The notes under the pieces: generated by a model
What the model saw: the letters and a program-made list of their open reading frames with translations, nothing else
Databases searched by the model: none
What the model was told of the DNA's origin: nothing
Part shown: piece by piece, positions 44,377-54,163 of the stretch
Layout: each line of letters begins with the position of its first letter
Position numbering within the stretch: position 1 is the stretch's first letter
Assembly: GCF_001425165.1 (NCBI RefSeq)
Contig: NZ_LMDU01000006.1
Span: forward strand, 1 to 64,000
DNA length: 64,000 nucleotides
Source of the DNA: Pelomonas sp. Root405
GTDB lineage: Bacteria > Pseudomonadota > Gammaproteobacteria > Burkholderiales > Burkholderiaceae_C
Reading direction: 5' to 3'
Made by a program: the position numbers and the translations under genes

Positions 44377-44655
44377 ATGAAAGCGAGCCGAATCCCTGGC
44401 ATCGCTTTGGCTGTCTTCTTGCTCATCTGTGTCGCCCTTCTAGCCTCCGACAAGAGGGTGTTGATTTGGGAGACGAAGGTAAATCCTGGCGACTCGTACA
44501 TCGTTGAAGAGCATGGGGACTTAGGCAAGTCCCAGCAATCAACCTTGGTGTGCAGGTACTTCACCGGTCGCAGCATCAAGACAAGTGTTCTGTGGTACTC
44601 GTCCAATAATATTATGGGCAGGGACCAATGCCCATTCGTCAAGGGGACTGACTGA
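44377..44655 (+). CDS. Small exported or membrane-anchored hypothetical protein
   Basis: A 92-residue protein starting MKASRIPGIALAVFLLICVALLAS, a signal peptide or membrane anchor. The outer part has two Cys (LVCRYFTG, RDQCPFV) that may form a disulfide. No domain recognised. It follows the RloC-like gene by 71 bases, and its stop is one base from the GTG of the next gene. Composition resembles the RloC-like gene rather than the flanks, so it may belong to the same transferred island. Confidence 0.55.
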   Translation: MKASRIPGIALAVFLLICVALLASDKRVLIWETKVNPGDSYIVEEHGDLGKSQQSTLVCRYFTGRSIKTSVLWYSSNNIMGRDQCPFVKGTD

Positions 44656-44656
44656 G

Positions 44657-45187
44657 GTGGGGAAGAAGACGATTCTTCTAGGATTGCTTGCTACTGTCAT
44701 GGGAGCGGCTGCGGCTGCTGACCCTAAAGAGCACTGCAAGAAAGAGCTCGAAGCGTTTGCAGGGCTTCCGCTTGAGCAGCATGAGCTAGCCCTTCTTGAA
44801 GCAAACAACCGACTCTTGAAGTGGTTCATTGAGTATCAAGAAAAGCCCAATGTTTCCCCTCAGGACCAAAAATGGTCCTACATTTCTTGGAGTGTTGGAG
44901 GCTATGTGCTGGGGCAACAGTCCTACAGGTCGCCTCGGGTTCAACTCGTGATTCTTGGCTTCAGCGAGAACACTGCCGACTTCCTGAGAAAGAAGCGAAG
45001 CTATGAGCAGTTCTCAGCAGAGAACGAAGCCCTAGGGCTGCAGTCGGACCGCCTGAGACATGAGCTTTTGAAGAAGGCTCCGAATGTCGCAAGGGACAAC
45101 GGCAAGGAAATCAAGAGCCTAGCCGACTGTGCCCGAGCAACGGGGATGATGGCTGCAACTCAGCAGCTGAAAAGCAAGCCGCAATAA
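44657..45187 (+). CDS. Periplasmic hypothetical protein
   Basis: A 176-residue protein with a GTG start preceded by CTGAG and a signal peptide (GKKTILLGLLATVMGAAAAA). The mature part is helical and charged, with two Cys (EHCKKEL and ADCARAT) near either end that could pair. Not a recognised family. Lies directly after the small exported protein, so the two are probably co-translated. A GCCAC/GTGGC hairpin follows the stop. Confidence 0.55.
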   Translation: MGKKTILLGLLATVMGAAAAADPKEHCKKELEAFAGLPLEQHELALLEANNRLLKWFIEYQEKPNVSPQDQKWSYISWSVGGYVLGQQSYRSPRVQLVILGFSENTADFLRKKRSYEQFSAENEALGLQSDRLRHELLKKAPNVARDNGKEIKSLADCARATGMMAATQQLKSKPQ

Positions 45188-45416
45188 AAAAAGCCACCTC
45201 AAGCCAGGCCGATGTGGCGACGACCATGATCGACGCCCAAATGTGGCGGAAGGGCGGCGGCGCGATTCGCAGTCCGTTGGACTCGAACCAGCACTGAGAA
45301 GCCGCGAAGCCGCCCTTTGTGAACTTCCGCTGTCAGCCTGAAGCCACCCTTCGCTCTAGCGTGTCCGTCACCTAAGCGCCCATGGTTTTCCTGAAGTTCA
45401 CCTCTCTGGGGTCAGT

Positions 45417-46352
45417 TCACTTGAGATGCTTGTCCAAGAATTGGCGAATTGCGTCGCCAATCTCGACACCGTGTGTCTCCAATGCCAAATGGCCGGTGTC
45501 ATAGAAGCGCACGTCCGCGCTGGGGATGTCCCGCTTCCACGCTAGCGCGCCGGCGGGCGTGAAGAATGGATCGTTTTTTCCCCAGACCGCGAGCAGCGGC
45601 GGCTGATGCTGGCGGAAGTAGGCTTGGTACTTCGAGTATTGCGCGACGTTGGTCGCGTAGTCCAGCAACAGGTCGAGTTGGATATCCGCATTGCCTGGGC
45701 GAGACACCAGCATGCTTTCCAACGCGATCGCTTCGGGCGCGACCAGAGCGGTATCGGGAACGCCCTCGAGGTACTGCCACTTTATGGAGGCCGGCGTCGG
45801 GAACTCGTGTAGCGCGGCGCGGTTCGCCTTGCTCGGATCCTTCCAGTACTCCTGGATTGGTGCCCACCCCTTGCCAAGCCCTTCTTCATATGCGTTGCCG
45901 TTCTGCGAGATGATGGCCGCAACGCGACCAGGGTTTGCCACGGCCATTCGCCAGCCGACCGGGGCGCCGTAGTCGAAGACCTGCATCGCATAGCGGTCCA
46001 GCTTCAACTGCTGGGTGAAACGTGTCATCGTTTTCGCGAGTTCTTCGAAGGTATATGCATACTGACCGCGAGGGGGAGCTTCGGTGAAGCCGAAGCCTGG
46101 CAGGTCTGGGGCGATGACGTGGTACTTGTCGGCCAGCTTCGGGATGAGGGTGCGATACATGAACGATGAGGCCGCATACCCGTGGAGCAGCAGCACCTTA
46201 GGCGCTTTCGCATCGCCCGCCTCTCGGTAGAACACCTTCACGTCGCCCACTTGCTCGATGCGGTGCCGCACTTGCAGGTCGGCAGCGTTCACTCCTGCGG
46301 AAAGCATTGCCGCGGCTAAGCCCACTGCCGCTACTGAACAGATCGATGTCAT
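45417..46352 (-). CDS. Exported haloalkane dehalogenase/epoxide hydrolase-like protein
   Basis: A 311-residue alpha/beta hydrolase with a signal peptide (VAAVGLAAAMLSAGVNAADL). The nucleophile is Asp127 in VFDYGAPVG, as in haloalkane dehalogenases and epoxide hydrolases. LLHGYAASS is the oxyanion motif (HGYA) and DTGHLALE the catalytic His. The lid region contains WQYLEG. The secreted form is atypical for these cytosolic enzymes. Followed on the same strand by RidA and a second hydrolase further upstream. Confidence 0.85.
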   Translation of the reverse strand: MTSICSVAAVGLAAAMLSAGVNAADLQVRHRIEQVGDVKVFYREAGDAKAPKVLLLHGYAASSFMYRTLIPKLADKYHVIAPDLPGFGFTEAPPRGQYAYTFEELAKTMTRFTQQLKLDRYAMQVFDYGAPVGWRMAVANPGRVAAIISQNGNAYEEGLGKGWAPIQEYWKDPSKANRAALHEFPTPASIKWQYLEGVPDTALVAPEAIALESMLVSRPGNADIQLDLLLDYATNVAQYSKYQAYFRQHQPPLLAVWGKNDPFFTPAGALAWKRDIPSADVRFYDTGHLALETHGVEIGDAIRQFLDKHLK

Positions 46353-46458
46353 GTCTTCAGCTCCTGTACCTTGTGATGAAACGTGCTCCGCCCCAACTAG
46401 GCGAGCGCGTGCTGCGGGGGCCGACGCTCCTGCGGTTAGCTGCGTAGCGATGGGCGTG

Positions 46459-46875
46459 TCATCGGCTTGCCCGCCGCGGCCCCTCTGGCAACTTCGCGAC
46501 GACCTTGATCTCGAAATCGAAGCCGTACAGCCAGGTCACGCCGATGCCGGTGAGCGTGGGATGCGGCGCCTCCCCCCAATACTCACCAACGACGATGGAC
46601 CACACCTTCTCGAAGATCTGCTCCGGGTTGACGAGGAAGACGGTCACGTCGATCACATCGTCGAAAGTGCAGCCAGCGGCCGCGAGGATGGCGTTGAGGT
46701 TGCCGAACGCGCGGCGAACCTGTCCTTCCAGCGTCGGCTCCTTCGAGCCGTCCTCGCGGCTGCCGACCTGCCCGGAAACGAACAGCAGGCCATTGGCGCG
46801 GATAGCCGGTGAGTAGCGGTTCTTGTCGTACAGCTCTTGGCGGGCGTCGGGAAAAACAACATCGCGTGCAGTCAT
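46459..46875 (-). CDS. RidA-family protein
   Basis: A 138-residue RidA/YjgF homolog. NGLLFVSGQVGS is the FlSGQ-type motif and HPTLTGIGVTWLYGFDFEIKVVA the C-terminal region. The canonical Arg105 of RidA is replaced here by Trp/Leu residues around TWLYG, so enamine deaminase activity may be lost (inference). Lies between two alpha/beta hydrolase genes on the same strand. Confidence 0.78.
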   Translation of the reverse strand: MTARDVVFPDARQELYDKNRYSPAIRANGLLFVSGQVGSREDGSKEPTLEGQVRRAFGNLNAILAAAGCTFDDVIDVTVFLVNPEQIFEKVWSIVVGEYWGEAPHPTLTGIGVTWLYGFDFEIKVVAKLPEGPRRASR

Positions 46876-46954
46876 GGAACACTCCTTTGAAGCGGGAATC
46901 GGATCGACCGGCGGGAAAACTCAGTGCCGATGGCATCGGTAAAGCGGCTACCCC

Positions 46955-47743
46955 TTATTGCGCCGCCTCGGCAATGAGCTCAGCCACCTTCTCGGGGTGC
47001 GAGACCATGACGACGTGTGAGGCGCCCTTGACCACCACCACCTTGCGCGCGCCGGCACGCTCCGACATGAACCGCATCGCGGCCGGCGGGATGTTTTTGT
47101 CCGCTGTGCCGTAGATCGACCAAGACGGAACGGTCTTCCACGCCGGTGCGCCGGAGGCCTGCGTGAGTGCGGCCTCCGCGATGGGGCGCTGCGATGCCGC
47201 CATCAACGCCGCGGAAGCTTTGGGAACGTCGGCTGCGAACTGCTGGTGGAACTTGGCTTGCTGGATGTAGAGGTCTTTGTCGCGGTCGCCAAGCATCACA
47301 GGCTTGTCCAGCGCCTCCCCCAAGGTGCCGCCGGGGAACTTCCCAGCCAACTCCAGTGCCGTCTCGCCGCTGTCGGGGACGAATGCCGCCACGTAGACCA
47401 ACGCCTTGACGTTCTTGCGGCCCGTAGCTGCATTCGTGATGACGGCGCCGCCGTATGAGTGGCCGACCAGCACCACACGACCAGGCACGCTGTCCACGAG
47501 CTGGCCGAGGTAGTCGGCATCACCGCGCAACGTGCGCAGCGGATTGGCGACGCTAACGACCCGCAGGCCACGGGCTTGCAGTTGCGGCACCACGCCGTTC
47601 CAGCTCGTGCTGTCAGCGAAGGCGCCGTGCACGAGGACAACAGTGGTGGTGTCGGCTGGCGAGCCAGAGCCGCCCCCTTGAGCGACAGCGGTCGCCATCG
47701 CCGTGGCGCCGAGGAAGGGAACGATGAGCTTGTACGGGAACAT
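46955..47743 (-). CDS. Exported alpha/beta hydrolase
   Basis: A 262-residue serine hydrolase. Signal peptide MFPYKLIVPFLGATAMATAVAQ; the start at 47743 is chosen from it. VVLVHGAFADSTSW is the HGAF oxyanion region, VLVGHSYGGAVI holds the nucleophile Ser and KGASHVVMVSHPE the His. Matches the group of short esterases that follow the pyrethroid hydrolase/MenH layout. Third in a minus-strand set with RidA and the dehalogenase-like protein. Confidence 0.85.
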   Translation of the reverse strand: MFPYKLIVPFLGATAMATAVAQGGGSGSPADTTTVVLVHGAFADSTSWNGVVPQLQARGLRVVSVANPLRTLRGDADYLGQLVDSVPGRVVLVGHSYGGAVITNAATGRKNVKALVYVAAFVPDSGETALELAGKFPGGTLGEALDKPVMLGDRDKDLYIQQAKFHQQFAADVPKASAALMAASQRPIAEAALTQASGAPAWKTVPSWSIYGTADKNIPPAAMRFMSERAGARKVVVVKGASHVVMVSHPEKVAELIAEAAQ

Positions 47744-49231
47744 GGTGAGCACTCCTGGGTTAGTGATGTCAGGCGCCGATGCCATTGATGACGGCAGCAG
47801 GTCGGCGTTGGGCTTGTCTTTGTGCGTGTCCGCTATCAACGGCCTGGGCGGCAGGTTCGGCAAGCGCATCGCGCCTGGCTCTGTCGTATGCCGCCACAGC
47901 GCGGTGCAACTGCCGATGTGGCCTTGCTGAACCTGCTACTTGCTTCGCTTGGCGCGCGGTGCAATACGGCCTGGATGAGCTTTTGTGTTGTCAACGACAT
48001 TGCTCCATTAACTTGCTTCAGCTGATCCAACTTCGTCCTTTCTCTTCGACTCCGATCGCAGAGATCCATAACCTCAGAATAGGTAGCGGAACTAAGATGC
48101 ACAGCGCATAGAAGGGAGAGGTGGTCCTATTCCGTTGGGACTAGGCCGCGACTCGGCGAGATGGCCGATCTATGAGAGTTGAACAATTCCAGCTCCTGCG
48201 CCATCAACGCCAGCACAGGCGCGCGCGACATCTTGTCCTCGGGTGCCAGCAGCTTTACAGAATTGACAAGATCAGCGCTCGCTCGGGTAGAAGCAAAGCA
48301 GCCCTAAGCTTTGTGCAGGCGCAGCCACGCGTCGAATGACAGCGACAGTGCGTCAAGTTCGCCAAAAAGACGTGCCGGGATGGCGCGGCGTGTTGGCGAT
48401 CTGGATACAGCGCCAGCCAGGCGACAGCGCTCGCCTCATCAAAGGGCAGCAACCCGCGGCAGGGCCCGCGCCGCTCAGCAGGACCTGGGCTTACCCGGCT
48501 CATGGCGATCACAAGCCGACGGACTTCAAGCTAATGGTGCTACTGCCGCGGGCGCGCTCCCCACCCTGGCATCACTGCGCTCGATCTGATTGAGCAGATG
48601 GCCCGTTCGGCCTAGGTCCTCGATGGCCTGGGAGGGCACGCTGGACGCACACCATCAGTTTGCCGAAAGATTTGGGCGCCTGTTGATGGTCGACGTACGT
48701 AGGTATGGTCCTGTTTGCTGCGCTCTTGCGGGATGGCGCTAGCGCAATCGCGAGCGAATCGCTTGCTTGCACTATGGGACGCAGGCACGGCGTTGCATCG
48801 GAAGTTCATCGCGGTGAGGGCCGACGACGGAAACCTGCAGAGCCCGTCAGTGTTTCGACGCGCGGACCTCACGCTCGAAAATCAGGGATGTAGTGCTGAA
48901 TGCACCCATTGATGACCTGGGATTCACAGCGCCGCTAGCGATCATGGTACAAATACCGATGCTTTTAGGCGGTTTCCTCGTGTAACCCAGAGGGGTTGGT
49001 CGGCCCACACATAGGCCTGTTCGCCCCGTAAGCTAGCGATGCGTGCCCCTCGCCAACTGTCTGTGCGTTCAAACGCAGCTGACCATGGCGTTGGTCGATT
49101 GACCAACAAAACAGGCCGTTCGAACGCGAGCCAGTCACGTGGCTCGCCATAGCGCTCACGAGCAATCGTCGAGTGCTGCGGAGAAACGCTGATTCGCCAA
49201 CGCCTAGTTCGCCGCTAACTACTCGCCCCCG
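47744..49231. other. Long gene-poor stretch
   Basis: About 1.5 kb with no supported gene. On the minus strand near 48137-48297 a coherent-looking stretch ends LAPEDKMSRAPVLALMAQEL, possibly the tail of a lost gene. The rest shows nothing recognisable. Confidence 0.35.
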
Positions 49232-50098
49232 ATGTCAACGCCGCAAGAACTTCCAGAGAATTTGTTGACGCTGGAGACCGCTGAGCGCAGCTGGAACGGC
49301 GTTCACGTTGAGATTGCCGAGTTCACTTGTGCTGGGCGGGTGGTGCATAGGATGCGTCGCGAGAGCGAGACGCGACTTGGAGTGATCCTTGAGGAGGTGG
49401 GGCGTGGCCGTTGTGAGCCTAGGCTCGCCGCAGACAAGCCTTGCCCCGTCGATTACAGGCCTCGCCATATGCACTTCGCACCAGCAGGCCTTGAGCTCTG
49501 GGGATACACGGAAGAAGCGCGCTTCGTCAAAGACGTCAACCTTAGTTTTGACCTCGGAGCCCTTGCCGAAAGGTTGGAGATAGACGGCGCGGTTGAGGTT
49601 GCTCCAAAACTAAGGTTCACGGACGACCGCATCTGGACGCTTGCGCGTTTGCTGTCGGACGCGGTGCAGGATCCGGATCCATCCACGCAGCTGTACGGCG
49701 ACTCCCTTACTGCCGCGTTAGCGGTTCGACTCTTTAGCGAAGCTAAAGCCCGCCCCAAATCTGTGGCAGGGCTATCCACCTTACAACTGCGAGACGCGAT
49801 CAGCTTTCTTGATGCGCGGATGCCGACTAGAGTAGATCTCGCAACTTTGGCAGAACTCGCCGGTTTGTCTCAGTCGCACTACACCCGAGCGTTCAAAGCC
49901 TCGACTGGGCTGGCCCCGTATCAATGGCAATTGCAGGCGCGAATCGAGAGAGCCAAAGTGCTGCTTCTTGAAACTCGACTTTCACTGGACGATGTTGCTG
50001 AGGCCACAGGATTTGCCGACGCGGTGCATTTCGGCCGAACGTTCCGCAAGCTGGTTGGTGCGACCCCTGCCGCCTGGCGAACTGATCGGCTCGAATAG
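49232..50098 (+). CDS. AraC-family regulator, copy 1
   Basis: A 288-residue AraC-type activator. The C-terminal two-HTH domain reads LAELAGLSQSHYTRAFKASTG and DVAEATGFADAVHFGRTFRK. The N-terminal half has YRPRHMHFAPAGLELWG, a sensor region shared with the second copy at 57606-58481. It converges with katG. Its target may be the genes further right (inference). Confidence 0.85.
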   Translation: MSTPQELPENLLTLETAERSWNGVHVEIAEFTCAGRVVHRMRRESETRLGVILEEVGRGRCEPRLAADKPCPVDYRPRHMHFAPAGLELWGYTEEARFVKDVNLSFDLGALAERLEIDGAVEVAPKLRFTDDRIWTLARLLSDAVQDPDPSTQLYGDSLTAALAVRLFSEAKARPKSVAGLSTLQLRDAISFLDARMPTRVDLATLAELAGLSQSHYTRAFKASTGLAPYQWQLQARIERAKVLLLETRLSLDDVAEATGFADAVHFGRTFRKLVGATPAAWRTDRLE

Positions 50099-50260
50099 TC
50101 GGTGAAGGACGGGCCTACGGCGGGACGCTGTCGGCCATCTTGCGTTTGACGTCTTTGTAGGCATTGGCTTGCGGAATTGGCTCACGGGCAGCCGCTGGAG
50201 CCAGAAGCGGCAATACAAGCCCGATGCAGTCCTGCCAGCAGCGCTCGCAACGCTCGCGTC

Positions 50261-52399
50261 TCAGTAACGCCCGAGCTCCATGACCTTCACCCAGGCAGCT
50301 ACGAAATCCTGCACAAATCTCGTTACCCCATCAGCGCTTGCGTAGACCTCGGCATAGGCTCGAAGAATTGAGTTTGATCCAAACACGAGGTCACTGCGCG
50401 AAGCCAAGTACTTCAGAGCGCCACTGTGGCGATCACGACCTTCAAAAATCTCTGCCTCATCATTCACCGGCTTCCACGTGGTTTGCATGTCTAGCAGGTT
50501 GATGAAGAAGTCGTTGCTCAGCGTTTCGACTTTGTCGGTGAGCTGACCGAGTTTGCTGCCATCAAAGTTCGCGTCAAGGACGCGGAGACCACCGAGCAAG
50601 ACGGTGAGCTCGGGTGCGGTGAGCGTCAGCAGTTGGGCGCGGTCGATCAGAAGGGCTTCGGTGGGCGCACCTGGAGCCGCCGACCGGAAGTTGCGGAAAC
50701 CGTCAGCAACGGGCTCCATCGAAGCGAAGGATTCAACATCGGTCTGATCCTGTCGCGCATCAACGCGCCCTGCGGTGAACGGCACGTCAAGGGCCATGCC
50801 GGCGGATGCGGCCGCCTTCTCGATGCCGACAGCACCGGCCAGCACGATCACATCGGCCAGAGACGCTTTGCCGGAGGCTTGCTGAATCTCAACAAGTTGC
50901 GGGATGGCCTTCAAGGCCCGTTGATTGACCGCCCAGTCTTTCTGTGGCGCCAAGACGAGCCGTGCGCCGTTCGCACCGCCTCGCTTGTCGCCCCCGCGGA
51001 ATGTGGACGCAGAGGCCCACGCCACCGAAACAAGCTCTCCGACGGAGAGGTTGGACTCGGCAATCCTGGCCTTCAGATCCTTGATGTCGCTCTCGCTGGG
51101 ATTGTGGGAGGGCGCTGGCAGCGGGTCTTGCCAGATGAGGTCCTCGTTGGGAACTTCGGGCCCCAAGTAGCGGGCCTTGGGGCCCATGTCGCGGTGGGTC
51201 AACTTGAACCAAGCACGAGAGAACGCCTCTGCGAACGATTGGGGATCCTCTTGAAACCGGCGCGAGATCTTGGCGAACTCAGGATCGAATCGCAGGGTCA
51301 AGTCCGTGGTCAGCATGGTCGGCTTGTGGAACTTGCCGGGCATGTGCGCATCTGGTACGACCAATGGACCTTCCTTGGCCACCCATTGCTTGGCACCGGC
51401 AGGCGATGTGGTCAGCTCCCACTCGTACTTGAACAAGTTTTCGAAGAAGCCGTTGCTCCACAGCGTGGGAGTCTTGGTCCACGTGACCTCCAGGCCGCTG
51501 GAGATAGTGTCCTTGCCGTGCCCGCCGCCAAAGCCACTGATCCACCCCAGGCCCTGCGCTTCGAGGGCCGCGCCCTCGGGTTCCGCGCCTTTGTGAGACT
51601 CTGGACCCGCGCCATGCGTTTTTCCGAACGTGTGGCCGCCGGCAATGAGTGCCACTGTTTCTTCGTCGTTCATCGCCATGCGACTGAACGTGGCCCTAAT
51701 GTCCTTCGCCGCCGCCATGTAGTCGCCGCTGGCGTTGGGGCCTTCCGGGTTGACGTACACCAAGCCCATGTGAGTTGAGCCCAGACTGTTGATTAGCTGC
51801 CGATCCCCTGTGAACCGCTTGTCGTCACCCATCCAGTGAGTTTCTGCGCCCCAGCCTACGTCCTGGTCAGGTTCCCAGACGTCCTCACGCCCAGCGGAGA
51901 AGCCGAAAGTACGAAAGCCCATTGACTCAAGCGCTACGTTGCCGGCCAGAATGATCAAGTCGGCCCACGAAATCTTCTGCCCGTACTTCTGCTTGATGGG
52001 CCAGAGCAATCGGCGGCTCTTGTCGATGTTGACGTTGTCCGGCCACGAATTCAACGGCGCGAAACGTTGCTGGCCACGGCCACCACCTCCGCGACCGTCG
52101 ACTGTTCGATAGGTTCCCGCCGAGTGCCATGCCATGCGGATCATCTGAGGTCCGTAGTGACCAAAGTCAGCAGGCCACCAATCCTGGCTGTCGGTCATCA
52201 GCTTCACCAGATCAGCCTTCAGCGCTCTGTAGTCGAGCGTCCTGAATGCTTCTGCGTAGTTGAACGATGGGCCGAGCGGATCGGACCGGGATGAATGTTG
52301 ATTGAGGAGGTCTACCCGGAGCTGATTGGGCCACCAATCACGGTTCGTGGCACCACCGCCAGCGGCATGGTGGAAGGGGCATTTGCCAGTAGTCGTCAT
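50261..52399 (-). CDS. katG: Catalase-peroxidase
   Basis: Bifunctional haem catalase and peroxidase, 712 residues, normal length. Arg88, Trp91 and His92 lie in [13 protein letters not shown], the distal haem site; Tyr215 in LVYVNPEG and Met241 in FSRMAMND complete the Met-Tyr-Trp adduct; His256 in [11 protein letters not shown] is the proximal ligand. A second, degenerate peroxidase domain follows, as in the family. The start at 52399 follows AAAGGGAAAC. There is no adjacent oxyR or ahpC. Convergent with AraC copy 1. Confidence 0.97.
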   Translation of the reverse strand: MTTTGKCPFHHAAGGGATNRDWWPNQLRVDLLNQHSSRSDPLGPSFNYAEAFRTLDYRALKADLVKLMTDSQDWWPADFGHYGPQMIRMAWHSAGTYRTVDGRGGGGRGQQRFAPLNSWPDNVNIDKSRRLLWPIKQKYGQKISWADLIILAGNVALESMGFRTFGFSAGREDVWEPDQDVGWGAETHWMGDDKRFTGDRQLINSLGSTHMGLVYVNPEGPNASGDYMAAAKDIRATFSRMAMNDEETVALIAGGHTFGKTHGAGPESHKGAEPEGAALEAQGLGWISGFGGGHGKDTISSGLEVTWTKTPTLWSNGFFENLFKYEWELTTSPAGAKQWVAKEGPLVVPDAHMPGKFHKPTMLTTDLTLRFDPEFAKISRRFQEDPQSFAEAFSRAWFKLTHRDMGPKARYLGPEVPNEDLIWQDPLPAPSHNPSESDIKDLKARIAESNLSVGELVSVAWASASTFRGGDKRGGANGARLVLAPQKDWAVNQRALKAIPQLVEIQQASGKASLADVIVLAGAVGIEKAAASAGMALDVPFTAGRVDARQDQTDVESFASMEPVADGFRNFRSAAPGAPTEALLIDRAQLLTLTAPELTVLLGGLRVLDANFDGSKLGQLTDKVETLSNDFFINLLDMQTTWKPVNDEAEIFEGRDRHSGALKYLASRSDLVFGSNSILRAYAEVYASADGVTRFVQDFVAAWVKVMELGRY

Positions 52400-53069
52400 G
52401 TTTCCCTTTGCGGATTTGCAGATCTGAAGTTGGTTGCCGCCTAGTGACATCTATCGATGCTGCTGGTGCCGTCACTACGTCGGCGACGGTTCTCAGCGCG
52501 GTCGAGATGCGCTTGTCGCGTGCAATCAGAGTTTCGCGAGAAGACTTTCTGGGCGCACTGTCTGAAAGCGCGGTGGACCGACCAGGAATGCGATGAGCGG
52601 GAAGACTTGCGATGCACGAGTTCCGCATGTGCCGGGAGGCAAGTGAGGCGGCGCTCTCGCGGCCGATCGTGAGCAGCTCGTAGTTTCAGATTGAAAGGCT
52701 CAATCTCGGGCATTGGGCTGCATGCGAGGAGGCGCGGCAACGTGTCGAACGCCTTCGTAGCGAGGCGAGCATTGTTGCGCCAGTGTTCCGGAGATGAGCC
52801 TGCGAGCAGGGAGTTGCGTCGTGGAACGGCGGCGTGACCACTACCTCGCATGCTCGTGCTATGTCGTCAGCGGGCAATTGTTTCTCTGGGACGCGGCGGC
52901 CGCCAGGACGCTTTCCTGGCAAGCGCGAAGTTCGATGAGCGATTCGTACTACCACGCGCAGGATCAAACAGTGACTCGCGCAGGCTGCGTCGGCAACATC
53001 ACCGCAACGATATGACGACCAAGTAGCAATTGAGCTCTCGGACTGTCAGTACCCCTGTTCTCACTGGAG
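52400..53069. other. Intergenic region between katG and the NTF2-like operon
   Basis: About 670 bases; holds the katG promoter on the left and the plus-strand operon promoter on the right. No gene or clear OxyR site was recognised. Confidence 0.35.
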
Positions 53070-53471
53070 ATGAACTTGTCTAGCAAGCCCAAAACAGAGG
53101 CGCCATTCGACTATGACGGACAGATGCGCGCCAATCTTGTTCAGGTCTTCGGGGAGCACGACGCGGGTAAACGGCTCCTCGCCATCCAGCGCCTGTATGC
53201 ACCAGATGCCGTCCTTAATGAGCCTGAGCATTCGGCCATCGGTCATTTAGCGATCAATGATGCTGTCTCCGCTCTGCTAGCCAGTTTGCCTCCGGGTTAC
53301 GCATTCCGCGCCTTAGCACCGGCTCAGGGTCACCACGACATTGGCGTGCTGACATGGGGCTCTGGTCCACGGGACGGTGCCTTCGCCGTGACCGGCATGG
53401 ATGTCGCGCACTTCAGGAACGGCGTGATCCATTCGCTGTTCGTTTTTCTCATGCCCCCCAACGGCGCCTAA
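53070..53471 (+). CDS. NTF2/SnoaL-like protein
   Basis: A 133-residue NTF2-fold protein: LAIQRLYAPDAVLNEPEHSAIGH and AVTGMDVAHFRNGVIHSLFVFL are the usual core pieces. Its role is probably small-molecule binding or isomerisation. It is 25 bases before an isochorismatase-like gene on the same strand, likely the first gene of a three-gene unit. Confidence 0.7.
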   Translation: MNLSSKPKTEAPFDYDGQMRANLVQVFGEHDAGKRLLAIQRLYAPDAVLNEPEHSAIGHLAINDAVSALLASLPPGYAFRALAPAQGHHDIGVLTWGSGPRDGAFAVTGMDVAHFRNGVIHSLFVFLMPPNGA

Positions 53472-53496
53472 GCGCCAGTTTCCTCAAGGAGTTTCT

Positions 53497-54153
53497 ATGC
53501 CCAAAGTCGGCCTTCCCGCACTGCTGCGTCCCGAAGACAGCATCGTCGTCCTGATCGACCATCAGCCGTACCAATTCGCCAACCTTCACAGCCACGAGCC
53601 CACGATGATCGTCAACAACGTCATCGGCCTCGCAAAGGGCGCAAAAGTCTTCAACGTTCCGACCATCCTGACCACGGTGGTCGAGGAACGTGGCGGCTAC
53701 CTGATCAAGGGCCTGCAGGACGTCTTCCCTGACCAGAAGCCCATCGACCGCACCTTCATCAACACCTGGCAAGACCCGAAGGTCACCGACATCGTCAAGA
53801 AAAGCGGTCGTAAGCAGCTGATCCTCGCAGCGCTCTGGACCGAGGTCTGCCTGGCCATGCCGACGATTCAGGCACTTGAAGAAGGCTATGACGTCTTCAT
53901 CGTCACCGATGCCTCCGGTGGTGTGTCGGCCGAAGCCCACGACATGGCCGTGCGCCGATTGGTGCAAGCTGGTGCGGTGCCCATGACCTGGCTGGCAGTG
54001 TGCGCCGAATGGCAACGCGACTGGGCTCGAGTTGAGACCGCGGGTCCGCTCACGGAAGTGATTCGTGACCACGGGGGCGGCAGCGCTATTGCTTATGCCT
54101 GGGAAGTGCAACTGCTCGAGTCGGCCGCCCGCGCCGCCAAAGCGGCGAAGTAA
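53497..54153 (+). CDS. Isochorismatase-family hydrolase (YcaC-like)
   Basis: A 218-residue cysteine hydrolase. Asp21 lies in VVLIDHQPYQ, and the nucleophile Cys118 is in AALWTEVCLA, the YcaC-type motif. VTDASGGVSAEAHDMAVRRL matches the C-terminal core. Reaction unknown; members include nicotinamidases and amide or hydrazide hydrolases. CAAGGAG lies upstream. The following binding protein starts 11 bases later. Confidence 0.88.
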   Translation: MPKVGLPALLRPEDSIVVLIDHQPYQFANLHSHEPTMIVNNVIGLAKGAKVFNVPTILTTVVEERGGYLIKGLQDVFPDQKPIDRTFINTWQDPKVTDIVKKSGRKQLILAALWTEVCLAMPTIQALEEGYDVFIVTDASGGVSAEAHDMAVRRLVQAGAVPMTWLAVCAEWQRDWARVETAGPLTEVIRDHGGGSAIAYAWEVQLLESAARAAKAAK

Positions 54154-54163
54154 AGGAGCGATC

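Noticed and set aside
50633-51778. A 381-residue plus-strand frame inside katG
   Set aside because: Antisense shadow of katG; low-complexity Gly/Arg content, no ribosome-binding site and no motif.
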